Origin: an uncultured Marvinbryantia sp.
GTDB taxonomy: Bacteria; Bacillota; Clostridia; Lachnospirales; Lachnospiraceae
Assembly (NCBI GenBank): GCA_947630735.1
Contig: CANRIR010000007.1
Coordinates: forward strand, 1-64,000
Length of the DNA stretch: 64,000 nucleotides
Reading direction: 5' to 3'
A program made the translations under genes and the position numbers. The stretch's first letter is position 1. Each line of letters starts with the position of its first letter. The notes below the pieces were generated by a model. The model was not told where the DNA came from and did not search any database. It saw only the letters and a list, made by a program, of their open reading frames with translations. This document shows, piece after piece, positions 1 through 8,116 of the stretch.

Positions 1-102
1 AAACGAAAAAGTAATGATATAGTGTGATAGATATTCCTGCTGTTCGGGAAGTGAATCGGAACGATAAATTCCCGTTTACGCTGAGAACAGTTTTTTTCGA
101 GG

Positions 103-172
103 GGTGTGCATTCCCGGATTTTTTCTCAAAATTTTGTCCGAAATTTGGGACAAAAAATTCAAAATGCACACC
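103..172. repeat. Nested inverted repeat (10-bp outer arms 103-112/163-172; inner 8-bp arms 132-139/148-155)
   Basis: GGTGTGCATT...AATGCACACC enclosing TTTTGTCC...GGACAAAA. Confidence 0.75.
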
Positions 173-200
173 TGGAACGAATGTTCCGCGGATCATCCAA

Positions 201-264
201 CATACCTGCGGTATGTCGCCATGTCCCAAGGGATCCGCCAGCTTCGCCGGCCCTCCTTGGGACA
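201..264. repeat. Two further hairpins upstream of the two-component operon
   Basis: CATACC-TGC-GGTATG (201-215) and TGTCCCAAGG...CCTTGGGACA (222-231/255-264). Confidence 0.75.
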
Positions 265-276
265 AAGCCCAGAATA

Positions 277-333
277 TGGTTACAATTTGGTTACATTCCC
301 ACGGTTGCAAGATGCGTGCGGGTATTGTAAAAT
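277..333 (+). promoter_or_regulatory. Putative RR-activated promoter with direct repeats
   Basis: TGGTTACA at 277-284 and 288-295 (11-bp period); TTGCAA 305-310, 17-nt spacer, TAAAAT 328-333. Confidence 0.6.
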
Positions 334-365
334 AGATGGGTAAAAGTAGGAAAGAGAGCCTCGTT

Positions 366-1031
366 ATGCGCGCGAACATCCTTGTGATCGAAGATACAAA
401 ATCTATCAGCGACTTAATCTGCATTAATTTAGAGACCGTGGGCTACACAGCGGTCCCTTTTTATGATGGAAACAAAGCGAGCGAGCATCTGCAAAAGGAG
501 AACCGGTACGACCTGGCGCTTCTGGATATTATGCTGCCGGGCATGGACGGGTTCGCGCTCCTGCCGCAGCTTCGCAGGAGGGGCATACCGGTCATCTTTC
601 TCACGGCCAAAGGCGACCTGCCCAGCAAGATCAGGGGCCTGAAGGAGGGCGCGGAGGATTATCTGGTAAAACCCTTTGAGATGCTGGAACTGCTGGTGCG
701 CGTGGAGAAAGTGCTGGCGCGCTATCAGAAAGAGGAGGAAGTCCTGCGCGTGCGGGACGTGGAGGTCTATCCCAAAGAGCGCGTGGTTAAAAAAGCGGGG
801 CGGGAAATTTCGTTCAAACCCATGGAGTTTGACTGCCTGCTTCTGCTGCTGAAATATAAAAATGTGGCTTTGAGCCGCGAAGAACTTTTAAATTCCCTGT
901 GGGGTGTGGAATTTGAGGGGGAGACGCGCACCATCGACGTGCACATTGCCCGCATCCGCAAAAAACTGGATTTTCAGGATGTCATAAAGACCATCCCCCG
1001 CATTGGGTACCGCCTGGAAGATAAAGTGTGA
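366..1031 (+). CDS. OmpR/PhoB-family response regulator
   Basis: MRANILVIEDTKS receiver start, DIMLPGMDG phosphorylation motif, C-terminal winged-helix RTIDVHIARIRKKL. Confidence 0.95.
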   Translation: MRANILVIEDTKSISDLICINLETVGYTAVPFYDGNKASEHLQKENRYDLALLDIMLPGMDGFALLPQLRRRGIPVIFLTAKGDLPSKIRGLKEGAEDYLVKPFEMLELLVRVEKVLARYQKEEEVLRVRDVEVYPKERVVKKAGREISFKPMEFDCLLLLLKYKNVALSREELLNSLWGVEFEGETRTIDVHIARIRKKLDFQDVIKTIPRIGYRLEDKV

Positions 1032-1050
1032 AAAGAGATTAAAATTTAAC

Positions 1051-1106
1051 GGAAGGAAAAGCCGCGGCGCAAATGGGAGCGGGCCCGCGGCATGGTGTAA
1101 AAAATG
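1051..1106 (+). promoter_or_regulatory. SD-hairpin-AUG repeat element, copy A (short form)
   Basis: GGAAGG then GCCGCGG (1061-1067) ... CCGCGGC (1085-1091), ATGGTGTAA, start codon at 1104; shares CGCAAATGGSAGCGGGCCCGCGGCATGG with copy B. Confidence 0.7.
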
Positions 1107-2528
1107 AAATTGTCTACCAAGATTTCAGCAGCAGCCGTCAGTCTGCTGCTGATTTTGTCTCAGGTTTTCGCCGTCTGGAATCTGACACAGACCAGAAAGC
1201 ATCTGCTGGACACCATCGCGCAGGCGGAGGCCATGCAGATGCAGAGCGATTTCAGCAATTTTTTGCGGGAATATCAAAAGATGCAGCTCTATTTCCAGGA
1301 CGAGCGCGGCGAGTGCTTCTGGGCGAAGGAAAAATTCCGCTCCAATTACAGCGCAAACATGGTGCTGTATTATCGGGGGACGGAGATCTGCAACAGTACG
1401 CCGTATGAGTTTGACGTGCAGGGCCAAAAGGGCGAAAAATTGTCGGATGTTCCCGGCATCCGGTATCTTGGGGACTATATCCAGATGTTCCGCGAAAACG
1501 TGGACGGGCGGAACCTGCTTGTTTTTTCACAGGAGGATAACGAGCATATCTTTAGCGTGGTGCGCGTGCGCGATGTCACCGACGTCTATGAACAGAGCAA
1601 CGCGCTTTTCTGGCGCGGCATCGCCATGTCCGCGCTTCTGTCGGCCTGTCTTCTGATTGTACTGGTTCTCCTGCTGAAGCGGATTTTGAAGCCGTTTTAC
1701 CGCCTGCGCGACGCGGCGAACAGGATTGCGGCGGGAGACTACGCCAGGCGCATTGAACATCCGGGCCGGGACGAGGTGGGCGAGGTGGCGGCCAGCTTTA
1801 ACGGCATGGCGGACCGCGTGCAGGAACATATTCAGGACCTGGCGGAGACCAACGAAAAACAGCGGCGCATGCTGGGCGCTCTGTCCCATGAGCTGAAAAC
1901 GCCCCTCACGGGTATTCAGGGCTACGCGGAGCTGATGCAGAAGGTGGCTCTCTCGCCGGAGCGCCAGATGAACGCCCTGGACTATATCCGGCAGGAGTGC
2001 CGGAGGCTCAACCGGCTGTCGAGAAAGATGCTGCAGCTTACCGAGCTGTCCGGCGAGCAGCAGATAGAGAAGAACCCCGTGTCCGCGAGAGAGCTTTTGG
2101 AAAAGGCGCGCGAGATCACGGTATGGCGTCTGCGGAAGCAAAAGCTGCACCTGGAGATAGAGTGCGGCGGGGATTTTGCCATCGAGGGCGATGAGGATCT
2201 GCTGCTGAGCTTTCTCACGAATCTGATCGACAACGCGGCCAAGGCCAGCAGTCCGGGCAAAACAATCCGGCTTTTGGGAACGCCGGAGGGGCTCTTTGTG
2301 GAGGACGAGGGGGCGGGCATCCCCGAGGAGGAGATCCGGCGCGTCACGGAACCGTTCTATATGGTGGACAAATCGCGCTCGCGCCAGCAGGGGGGAGCGG
2401 GGCTGGGTCTTGCCCTGTGCGCCCAGATTGCGCGGCTGCACGGCGGGACGCTTTCCATTCAAAGCGAGGTGGGGCGCGGGAGCACGATCGGTATGAAATT
2501 TGTTTACAATTCAGCAACATTGCGTTGA
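1104..2528 (+). CDS. Sensor histidine kinase (two TM, HAMP, HisKA, HATPase_c)
   Basis: LSHELKTPLTGIQGY H-box, NLIDNAAKAS N-box, GAGLGLALC G-box. Confidence 0.95.
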   Translation: MKLSTKISAAAVSLLLILSQVFAVWNLTQTRKHLLDTIAQAEAMQMQSDFSNFLREYQKMQLYFQDERGECFWAKEKFRSNYSANMVLYYRGTEICNSTPYEFDVQGQKGEKLSDVPGIRYLGDYIQMFRENVDGRNLLVFSQEDNEHIFSVVRVRDVTDVYEQSNALFWRGIAMSALLSACLLIVLVLLLKRILKPFYRLRDAANRIAAGDYARRIEHPGRDEVGEVAASFNGMADRVQEHIQDLAETNEKQRRMLGALSHELKTPLTGIQGYAELMQKVALSPERQMNALDYIRQECRRLNRLSRKMLQLTELSGEQQIEKNPVSARELLEKAREITVWRLRKQKLHLEIECGGDFAIEGDEDLLLSFLTNLIDNAAKASSPGKTIRLLGTPEGLFVEDEGAGIPEEEIRRVTEPFYMVDKSRSRQQGGAGLGLALCAQIARLHGGTLSIQSEVGRGSTIGMKFVYNSATLR

Positions 2529-2607
2529 TGACACGGCAAACATCCGTGCGCTAAATTTTTATCAGATACCGCGGGAGCGGTCTTAAATTACTGCAGGAGG
2601 ATTCATA

Positions 2608-4281
2608 ATGAGAAAGAGACTGGCTGTCACGTTGATATTTGTTCTGTCCGCGCTCTGCGGCTGCGCGAAGACGCCCGAGCAGGCGGTGGTGCGCGAAAAG
2701 GGGGATCACGGCATCGAGGGCTATCAGGAAGAGACGGAGGTGCAGGGAGAACCCGCGGGCGAGACGGAAACAGGCGGTGCGGACGTGGACGGACTTAACG
2801 GAGCAGAACCTGCGGGAGATTCTGGCGATGCGGATTCTGCGAGCGGAACTGGCGGGGAGGATTTCACGGACGGATCCGACGGAGACGTGCAGCAGGCGAC
2901 GGGCGGAACGGACATGCCGGCAAGTTCAGAGACGAATGTGCTGGCACAGAAGCTGCAGGCCCCGGAGGTCTACCAGGCATCCGTATCTTCGGAGGATGGT
3001 GCGTTTTCCCTCAACTGCGACGCGAAAGTCTTTATCCCGGATGTGGAGAAGGTGCCGGTCTACCGGGTAACGCAGAAAGAGTTCTCGCAGGAATTTATCG
3101 ACCGCGCGACTAACGCCTTTTTTGGCGATGCGCCCGTTTATGACGCGGACTATCTTTACGGAGAGACAAGAGCGGAGATCGAAGAACGCCTGAACAAGTT
3201 AAAGAGCTATATGGCCGCAGGGATTCCGAAGGATTACTATGCTTCCCTTGGATTTACAGACGAGTTCAGCGAAGAAGAGGCGTATGAATTGCTGCAGGCG
3301 GAGATCGATTCCATGGAGGAGAAGTACCAGGAAGCCCCGGAGACCATCGAGAAGGTAGAGGCAAGACCCGCGCTTGAGGACGACGGGAACGGGTCGGCCA
3401 GCTTTTTTGGCTATGTGGAGAACGGAGATGAAAATTACACCTATTATCTGAAAAGATATTCCGGCACGCCGATGGAGATTACCGTTCGGAGGCTCTGCCC
3501 GGAGATCAGCAAAGGGGCGGTTGTTCAGTTCAGCCCCGTACCCGGGAGAGATTCAGATGATGCAGAGACGGACGGGGAGCCGACGCGCGGGGAAATGGAG
3601 GCGGAGGCGGGCATTACTCAGGACGAAGCCGCGCAAAAAGCGGAGGAGTATCTGGAAGCCCTGGATCTCGCGCAGGATTTTTCCTGCGGGGAGGTTGAGC
3701 TGGTGCGGGGATTGTATAACGAATTTACTTCCAACAGCATGCAGACCGCCGGTTATGGATGGCAGGTAAATTGCACAAGAGATGTGGACGGCTTTCCGAT
3801 AACGAACGATCTTGGCGTGGGAGGAGGACTCGAATCCATGGAGAGCACCATCGAGCCGTGGTGCTACGAACATGTCAGCTTTGTTATCGGAAAAGAGGGG
3901 CTTTTGCAGGCGGAGATCATCAATCTGTACGAGGTGGGCGAGCGGCGCATGGAAAACGTGAAGCTGCTGCCGTTTTCCGAGATCGCCGGTATTTTTGAGC
4001 AGATGATGCAGATTAAAAATGCGGACATGAGCGCGCGCCACCAGAACTGGATCAAATACGACATCGCGCGCGCGGCGCTCGGCTATGTGCGCATCTATGA
4101 TCCGACGGTGGACAGCCGGACGGGCACGCTGGTTCCGGCGTGGGATTTCTTTGGAAGCAGTGATGTGGAGATTCACTACGATGGCGAGACGTCCGTGGCG
4201 CACATCTCGGATGTCGGCCACAGCGTACTTACCATCAACGCGGCGGACGGCACCGTGATCGACCGCAGCCTCGGATATTAA
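2608..4281 (+). CDS. Secreted lipoprotein, paralogue 1 (DUF6034-like, family uncertain)
   Basis: Lipobox ALCGC; extensive similarity to the next ORF. Confidence 0.8.
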   Translation: MRKRLAVTLIFVLSALCGCAKTPEQAVVREKGDHGIEGYQEETEVQGEPAGETETGGADVDGLNGAEPAGDSGDADSASGTGGEDFTDGSDGDVQQATGGTDMPASSETNVLAQKLQAPEVYQASVSSEDGAFSLNCDAKVFIPDVEKVPVYRVTQKEFSQEFIDRATNAFFGDAPVYDADYLYGETRAEIEERLNKLKSYMAAGIPKDYYASLGFTDEFSEEEAYELLQAEIDSMEEKYQEAPETIEKVEARPALEDDGNGSASFFGYVENGDENYTYYLKRYSGTPMEITVRRLCPEISKGAVVQFSPVPGRDSDDAETDGEPTRGEMEAEAGITQDEAAQKAEEYLEALDLAQDFSCGEVELVRGLYNEFTSNSMQTAGYGWQVNCTRDVDGFPITNDLGVGGGLESMESTIEPWCYEHVSFVIGKEGLLQAEIINLYEVGERRMENVKLLPFSEIAGIFEQMMQIKNADMSARHQNWIKYDIARAALGYVRIYDPTVDSRTGTLVPAWDFFGSSDVEIHYDGETSVAHISDVGHSVLTINAADGTVIDRSLGY

Positions 4282-4303
4282 CGGCGAAAAGGGGGAGTGA
4301 AAC

Positions 4304-5845
4304 ATGAAGAAAAGACAAACAGTTACCGTTCTGCTTTTATCAGCGCTTGCGCTCGCAGGCTGCGCGAAGACGCCAGAGCAGGCGGTGGTGCGCGAAAAGG
4401 GAGACCGCGGCGTTGAGGGCTACCGGGAAGAGACGGAAAGTTCAGAGACAAACGCGCTGGCGCAGAAGCTCCAGGTACCGGACGTCTACGAGCAGTCGCT
4501 CGTCTCCGACGACGGCAAGTTCAAGCTGGAGTGCAGCGCGGATATTTTTGTGCCGGACGTGGCGAAGGTGCCCATCTATCAGGTAACGCAGAAGGATTTT
4601 TCGCAGGAGCTCATCGACCGTGTGACGAAGACTTTCTTTGGGGACGCGCCCGTCTACGACGCGGAATATCTCTACGGCAGGACGAAAGCGGACATCGAGG
4701 TAAAATTAAATGAGCTGAAGGGCTACATGGCGGAGGGCAACCTGGATCCCTACGGCGTCATTGCGCGCCTGATCGAGCAGGGGGTAAGCGAGGACGAGGC
4801 GAAGCAGGAGTACGACCTGCAGGCGCAGATCGACGCCTGGGAGGAAGCCTATATCAACGCGCCGGAGGAAAAGGAAAAGAAGGAGGTGCAGCCCGGCTTT
4901 TCCGACACCGCGCAGGATGACGCCGGAACCAACTCCAGCGACTATTTTGCCGGCTACGTGGAGACCGAAAACGGCAGCTATTTCTACCAGCTGCAGACCT
5001 GGAGCGCCGAGCCGATCAACATTCGGATCTCGCGGCTGGACCGGGAGAATATGGATTCGAACACCGGCGAGCTGGAGTACCGGGAAGTGATAGGTCTCTG
5101 GGATCAGGAAAAGACGGACGCCTCTCTTACCGAGGAGGAACAGAAGGAGCGCTTAGGGGAGCAGACGGGGCTTACGAAGGAGGAGGCCGTCGCGCAGACG
5201 GATCGCTACCTGGAAAGCCTGGGGCTTCTCGATGCGTTTTCCTGCAAGGACGTGGTGCTGGCCCGCGGCAGCTGGGAAGGAGGGGGCGAGTGGGACGATC
5301 AGCCGGATATGCACGTCAGCTGTTACGGCTGGCAGGTCATCTACACCAGGGACATCGACGGCTTCCCGGTGACATACGAGGTCAATAAAGGCGGGGCTCT
5401 GGAATCCATGGAGAGCACCATCGAGCCCTGGCGCTACGAGACGGTGCAGATAACCGTCAACAAGGACGGCCTTTTGTTCGTCGATATTGAAAATCTGTAC
5501 GATGTGGGCGAGAAGCGCATGGAAAATGTGCAGCTTCTGCCGTTTCCCGAGATCGCCGGAATTTTTGAGCAGATGATCCAGATCCAGAACGCCCAGATGG
5601 AATACACGCTGGAGAACAAGATCCACATTTCCCATGTCTCTCTGGGATATATGCGCATCTACGACCCCACCGTGGAAAATCATGCGGGCACGCTGGTGCC
5701 GGTGTGGGATTTCTTCGGATCGGAGGAAGTGGCGGGCGCTTACGAGGGCGAGTCCTATCAGTTTGTGAACAGCTTTGCAAACGAGAGCTTTCTCACTGTC
5801 AACGCGGCGGACGGCACCGTGATCGACCGCGGGCTGGGGTATTGA
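4304..5845 (+). CDS. Secreted lipoprotein, paralogue 2
   Basis: Lipobox ALAGC; shares TPEQAVVREKGD, LESMESTIEPW, GTVIDRxLGY with the upstream ORF. Confidence 0.8.
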   Translation: MKKRQTVTVLLLSALALAGCAKTPEQAVVREKGDRGVEGYREETESSETNALAQKLQVPDVYEQSLVSDDGKFKLECSADIFVPDVAKVPIYQVTQKDFSQELIDRVTKTFFGDAPVYDAEYLYGRTKADIEVKLNELKGYMAEGNLDPYGVIARLIEQGVSEDEAKQEYDLQAQIDAWEEAYINAPEEKEKKEVQPGFSDTAQDDAGTNSSDYFAGYVETENGSYFYQLQTWSAEPINIRISRLDRENMDSNTGELEYREVIGLWDQEKTDASLTEEEQKERLGEQTGLTKEEAVAQTDRYLESLGLLDAFSCKDVVLARGSWEGGGEWDDQPDMHVSCYGWQVIYTRDIDGFPVTYEVNKGGALESMESTIEPWRYETVQITVNKDGLLFVDIENLYDVGEKRMENVQLLPFPEIAGIFEQMIQIQNAQMEYTLENKIHISHVSLGYMRIYDPTVENHAGTLVPVWDFFGSEEVAGAYEGESYQFVNSFANESFLTVNAADGTVIDRGLGY

Positions 5846-5847
5846 GG

Positions 5848-6729
5848 ATGCGGAACATTCTGTCGGCGCTTCACTACAATTTCCGCGGTTTTTTCCGAAA
5901 TGCGCGCACCGTCATTGTCTTTTTGCTCAGCATGGTTATCTGTTTTCTTTTGAGCGGGCGGGTCTTTGAGGTGGTGGAGCGCTTCCGGACCACCACGCAG
6001 GCGGCGGAGCCGTTTATATGGACGTTCGGCGACGCCACCGCCGTGCTGCTGGTGTCTCTGCTTTTGATCTTTCTCTTTTCGGATCTGCCCAAGCTCACGG
6101 CCTTCACGCCGTTTTTCCTGGTGCGGATCACAAAGCGCAAATGGCTGCTCGCGCAGTTCCTCTACATTGTGCTGGTAACGCTGCTCTACGTGGGGTTTGT
6201 GCTCGCCGTCACGGTGCTGCTGTGCATGAAGCACTCTTTTCTGGGAAATCTCTGGAGCGAGACGGCGGCCATCCTGGGCTATTCTTCCATCGGGCGCACC
6301 TTAAACGTCCCCTCCACGGTAAAAGTGATGGAGAGCATAAGCCCCTGCGGCTGTATGCTGCAGGTGGCGGCCCTGATGCTGGGTTACAGCCTTACCCTGG
6401 GGTTTCTGGTGCTGGTGGGCAACCTTCTGCCGGGCCGCAAATACGGGATGGTCCTGGCGCTCGCTTACAGCCTGTACGGATTTTTGATGGACCCCAACGT
6501 GATGGGAAAGATGCTCGGCATGGAGGATTATGAGCTGTACCGCATCCGCAGCACGGTTGGCTGGATCAGCCCTTTGAACCACGCGGTGTACGGCATGCAC
6601 GATTTCGGGTACGACAACCTTCCCTCGATCGGGCAGTCCATGGCTGTGTTCGGGGGAATCCTGCTGGCGCTGTTCCTTCTGGCCCGCCGGGTCATCCGCA
6701 CCTATAATTTTACGTTTCTCGGGAGCTGA
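5848..6729 (+). CDS. ABC transporter permease-like membrane protein
   Basis: Six or so hydrophobic segments; start MRNILSALHYNF; adjacent to ABC ATPase. Confidence 0.7.
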   Translation: MRNILSALHYNFRGFFRNARTVIVFLLSMVICFLLSGRVFEVVERFRTTTQAAEPFIWTFGDATAVLLVSLLLIFLFSDLPKLTAFTPFFLVRITKRKWLLAQFLYIVLVTLLYVGFVLAVTVLLCMKHSFLGNLWSETAAILGYSSIGRTLNVPSTVKVMESISPCGCMLQVAALMLGYSLTLGFLVLVGNLLPGRKYGMVLALAYSLYGFLMDPNVMGKMLGMEDYELYRIRSTVGWISPLNHAVYGMHDFGYDNLPSIGQSMAVFGGILLALFLLARRVIRTYNFTFLGS

Positions 6730-6733
6730 TACG

Positions 6734-7468
6734 ATGGATCTGAAGAGGATGTTCCAGGACAAAAAATTTTATCTGGCGGTGCTGATCGCCCTTGCGGGCA
6801 TTCTTTTGGGGGCCTCCTATCCGGATCCGAAGGAGGCGGGGCAGAGCGCCCTGGCGAGCGGCACGTTTCTTGCCACCGCCGCGTCGGGCCTGAAATCCGA
6901 CGCCGCTCTTTTTTTCCTGCCGGTGGCGGCGGTGCTCCCCATGGCGGAGGAATTTTTGCGGGAGCGGCAGGGCAATTTTATTCGCTTTCTCTCTGTCCGC
7001 AGGACCAGGCAGGAATACTGCCGGGACAAGGTGCTGACGACGGCGCTCTCCGGCATGCTGGTGTGGCTTTTCGCGGCGGCGCTGGCCGTGCTGTTTTATT
7101 TTTTGCTTTTTTTCGGGTTTGAGGAAGTGTTTGCCGGGCAGGAGGCGCAGGTGCTGGAGCTTGTGCGCGTGCTTCTGCGGGTGTGCTTGGTGTCCGGTGC
7201 CGTCTCGGCGTTCGGGGCGGTGTGCGCCCTGCTCGGCATGTCGGTCTATGTGGCCTTCGGCCTGCCCTTCGTGGCGTTCTACTGCTGCATCATCCTGCGG
7301 GAGCGCTACCTGGAGGAGCTCTACTGCATCGACCCGTCGGAGTGGATCCGCGCGGAGTGCGACTGGGGAGAGAATCAGATGGGCCTGTGGCTGTTTTTGG
7401 TCCTGCTGGCCGTGTTTTTCTCTTTTCTGCACGGCCTGCTTCTGGCGCGGAAACTGGAGGAAGTGTAA
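6734..7468 (+). CDS. Second ABC permease-like membrane protein
   Basis: Multiple hydrophobic segments; directly abuts ATPase gene. Confidence 0.7.
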   Translation: MDLKRMFQDKKFYLAVLIALAGILLGASYPDPKEAGQSALASGTFLATAASGLKSDAALFFLPVAAVLPMAEEFLRERQGNFIRFLSVRRTRQEYCRDKVLTTALSGMLVWLFAAALAVLFYFLLFFGFEEVFAGQEAQVLELVRVLLRVCLVSGAVSAFGAVCALLGMSVYVAFGLPFVAFYCCIILRERYLEELYCIDPSEWIRAECDWGENQMGLWLFLVLLAVFFSFLHGLLLARKLEEV

Positions 7469-8116
7469 ATGGCGGGGAATTATATCGAGCTGTCCCGCGT
7501 GCGCAAATGCTTCGGCGGCGAGGAGGTTTTAAAACCGCTGGACTTTTGCGTGGAGCAGGGGAAGGTGTACGGCATCGTGGGGAACAACGGGTCCGGCAAG
7601 ACGGTGCTGATGAAGTGCATCTGCGGTTTTCTGCCGGTAACCGGGGGAACCGTGAAGGTGGGAGGCAGGATGATCGGAAAAGAAGCGGACTTTCCGGCAA
7701 GCCTGGGCGTCATCATCGAGACGCCCGGTTTTCTGCCCAATCTGAGCGGCAGGAAAAATCTGGAGATCCTGGCGGATCTGCGCGGAAAGCTGAAGCGGCA
7801 GGACATCACGGCCGTCCTTTTGCGGGTGGGGCTGGATCCCGCCCTAAAAAAGCCGGTGTCCAAGTATTCCCTGGGGATGCGCCAGAGGCTCGGCATCGCC
7901 CAGGCCGTGATGGAGAACCCGGAGCTTCTGGTTCTGGACGAGCCCTTCAACGGCCTGGACAAGCACGGGGTGGCGGAGATCCGCGAACTCCTCTTAAAGG
8001 AAAAAGAGAAGGGAAAGACGATCCTGCTCGCAAGCCACAACAGCGAGGACATCCGCATCCTCTGCGACCGGGTGTTTGAGATGGATGCGGGCGTGATGCG
8101 GGAGGTGCGGGTATGA
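7469..8116 (+). CDS. ABC transporter ATP-binding protein
   Basis: Walker A GNNGSGKT, signature YSLGMRQRLGIAQA, Walker B LLVLDEPFNGLD. Confidence 0.95.
   Translation: MAGNYIELSRVRKCFGGEEVLKPLDFCVEQGKVYGIVGNNGSGKTVLMKCICGFLPVTGGTVKVGGRMIGKEADFPASLGVIIETPGFLPNLSGRKNLEILADLRGKLKRQDITAVLLRVGLDPALKKPVSKYSLGMRQRLGIAQAVMENPELLVLDEPFNGLDKHGVAEIRELLLKEKEKGKTILLASHNSEDIRILCDRVFEMDAGVMREVRV

Noticed and set aside
24-343. Three short plus-strand ORFs at the window start
   Set aside because: They run through palindromes and the predicted promoter, with no SD and overlapping frames.
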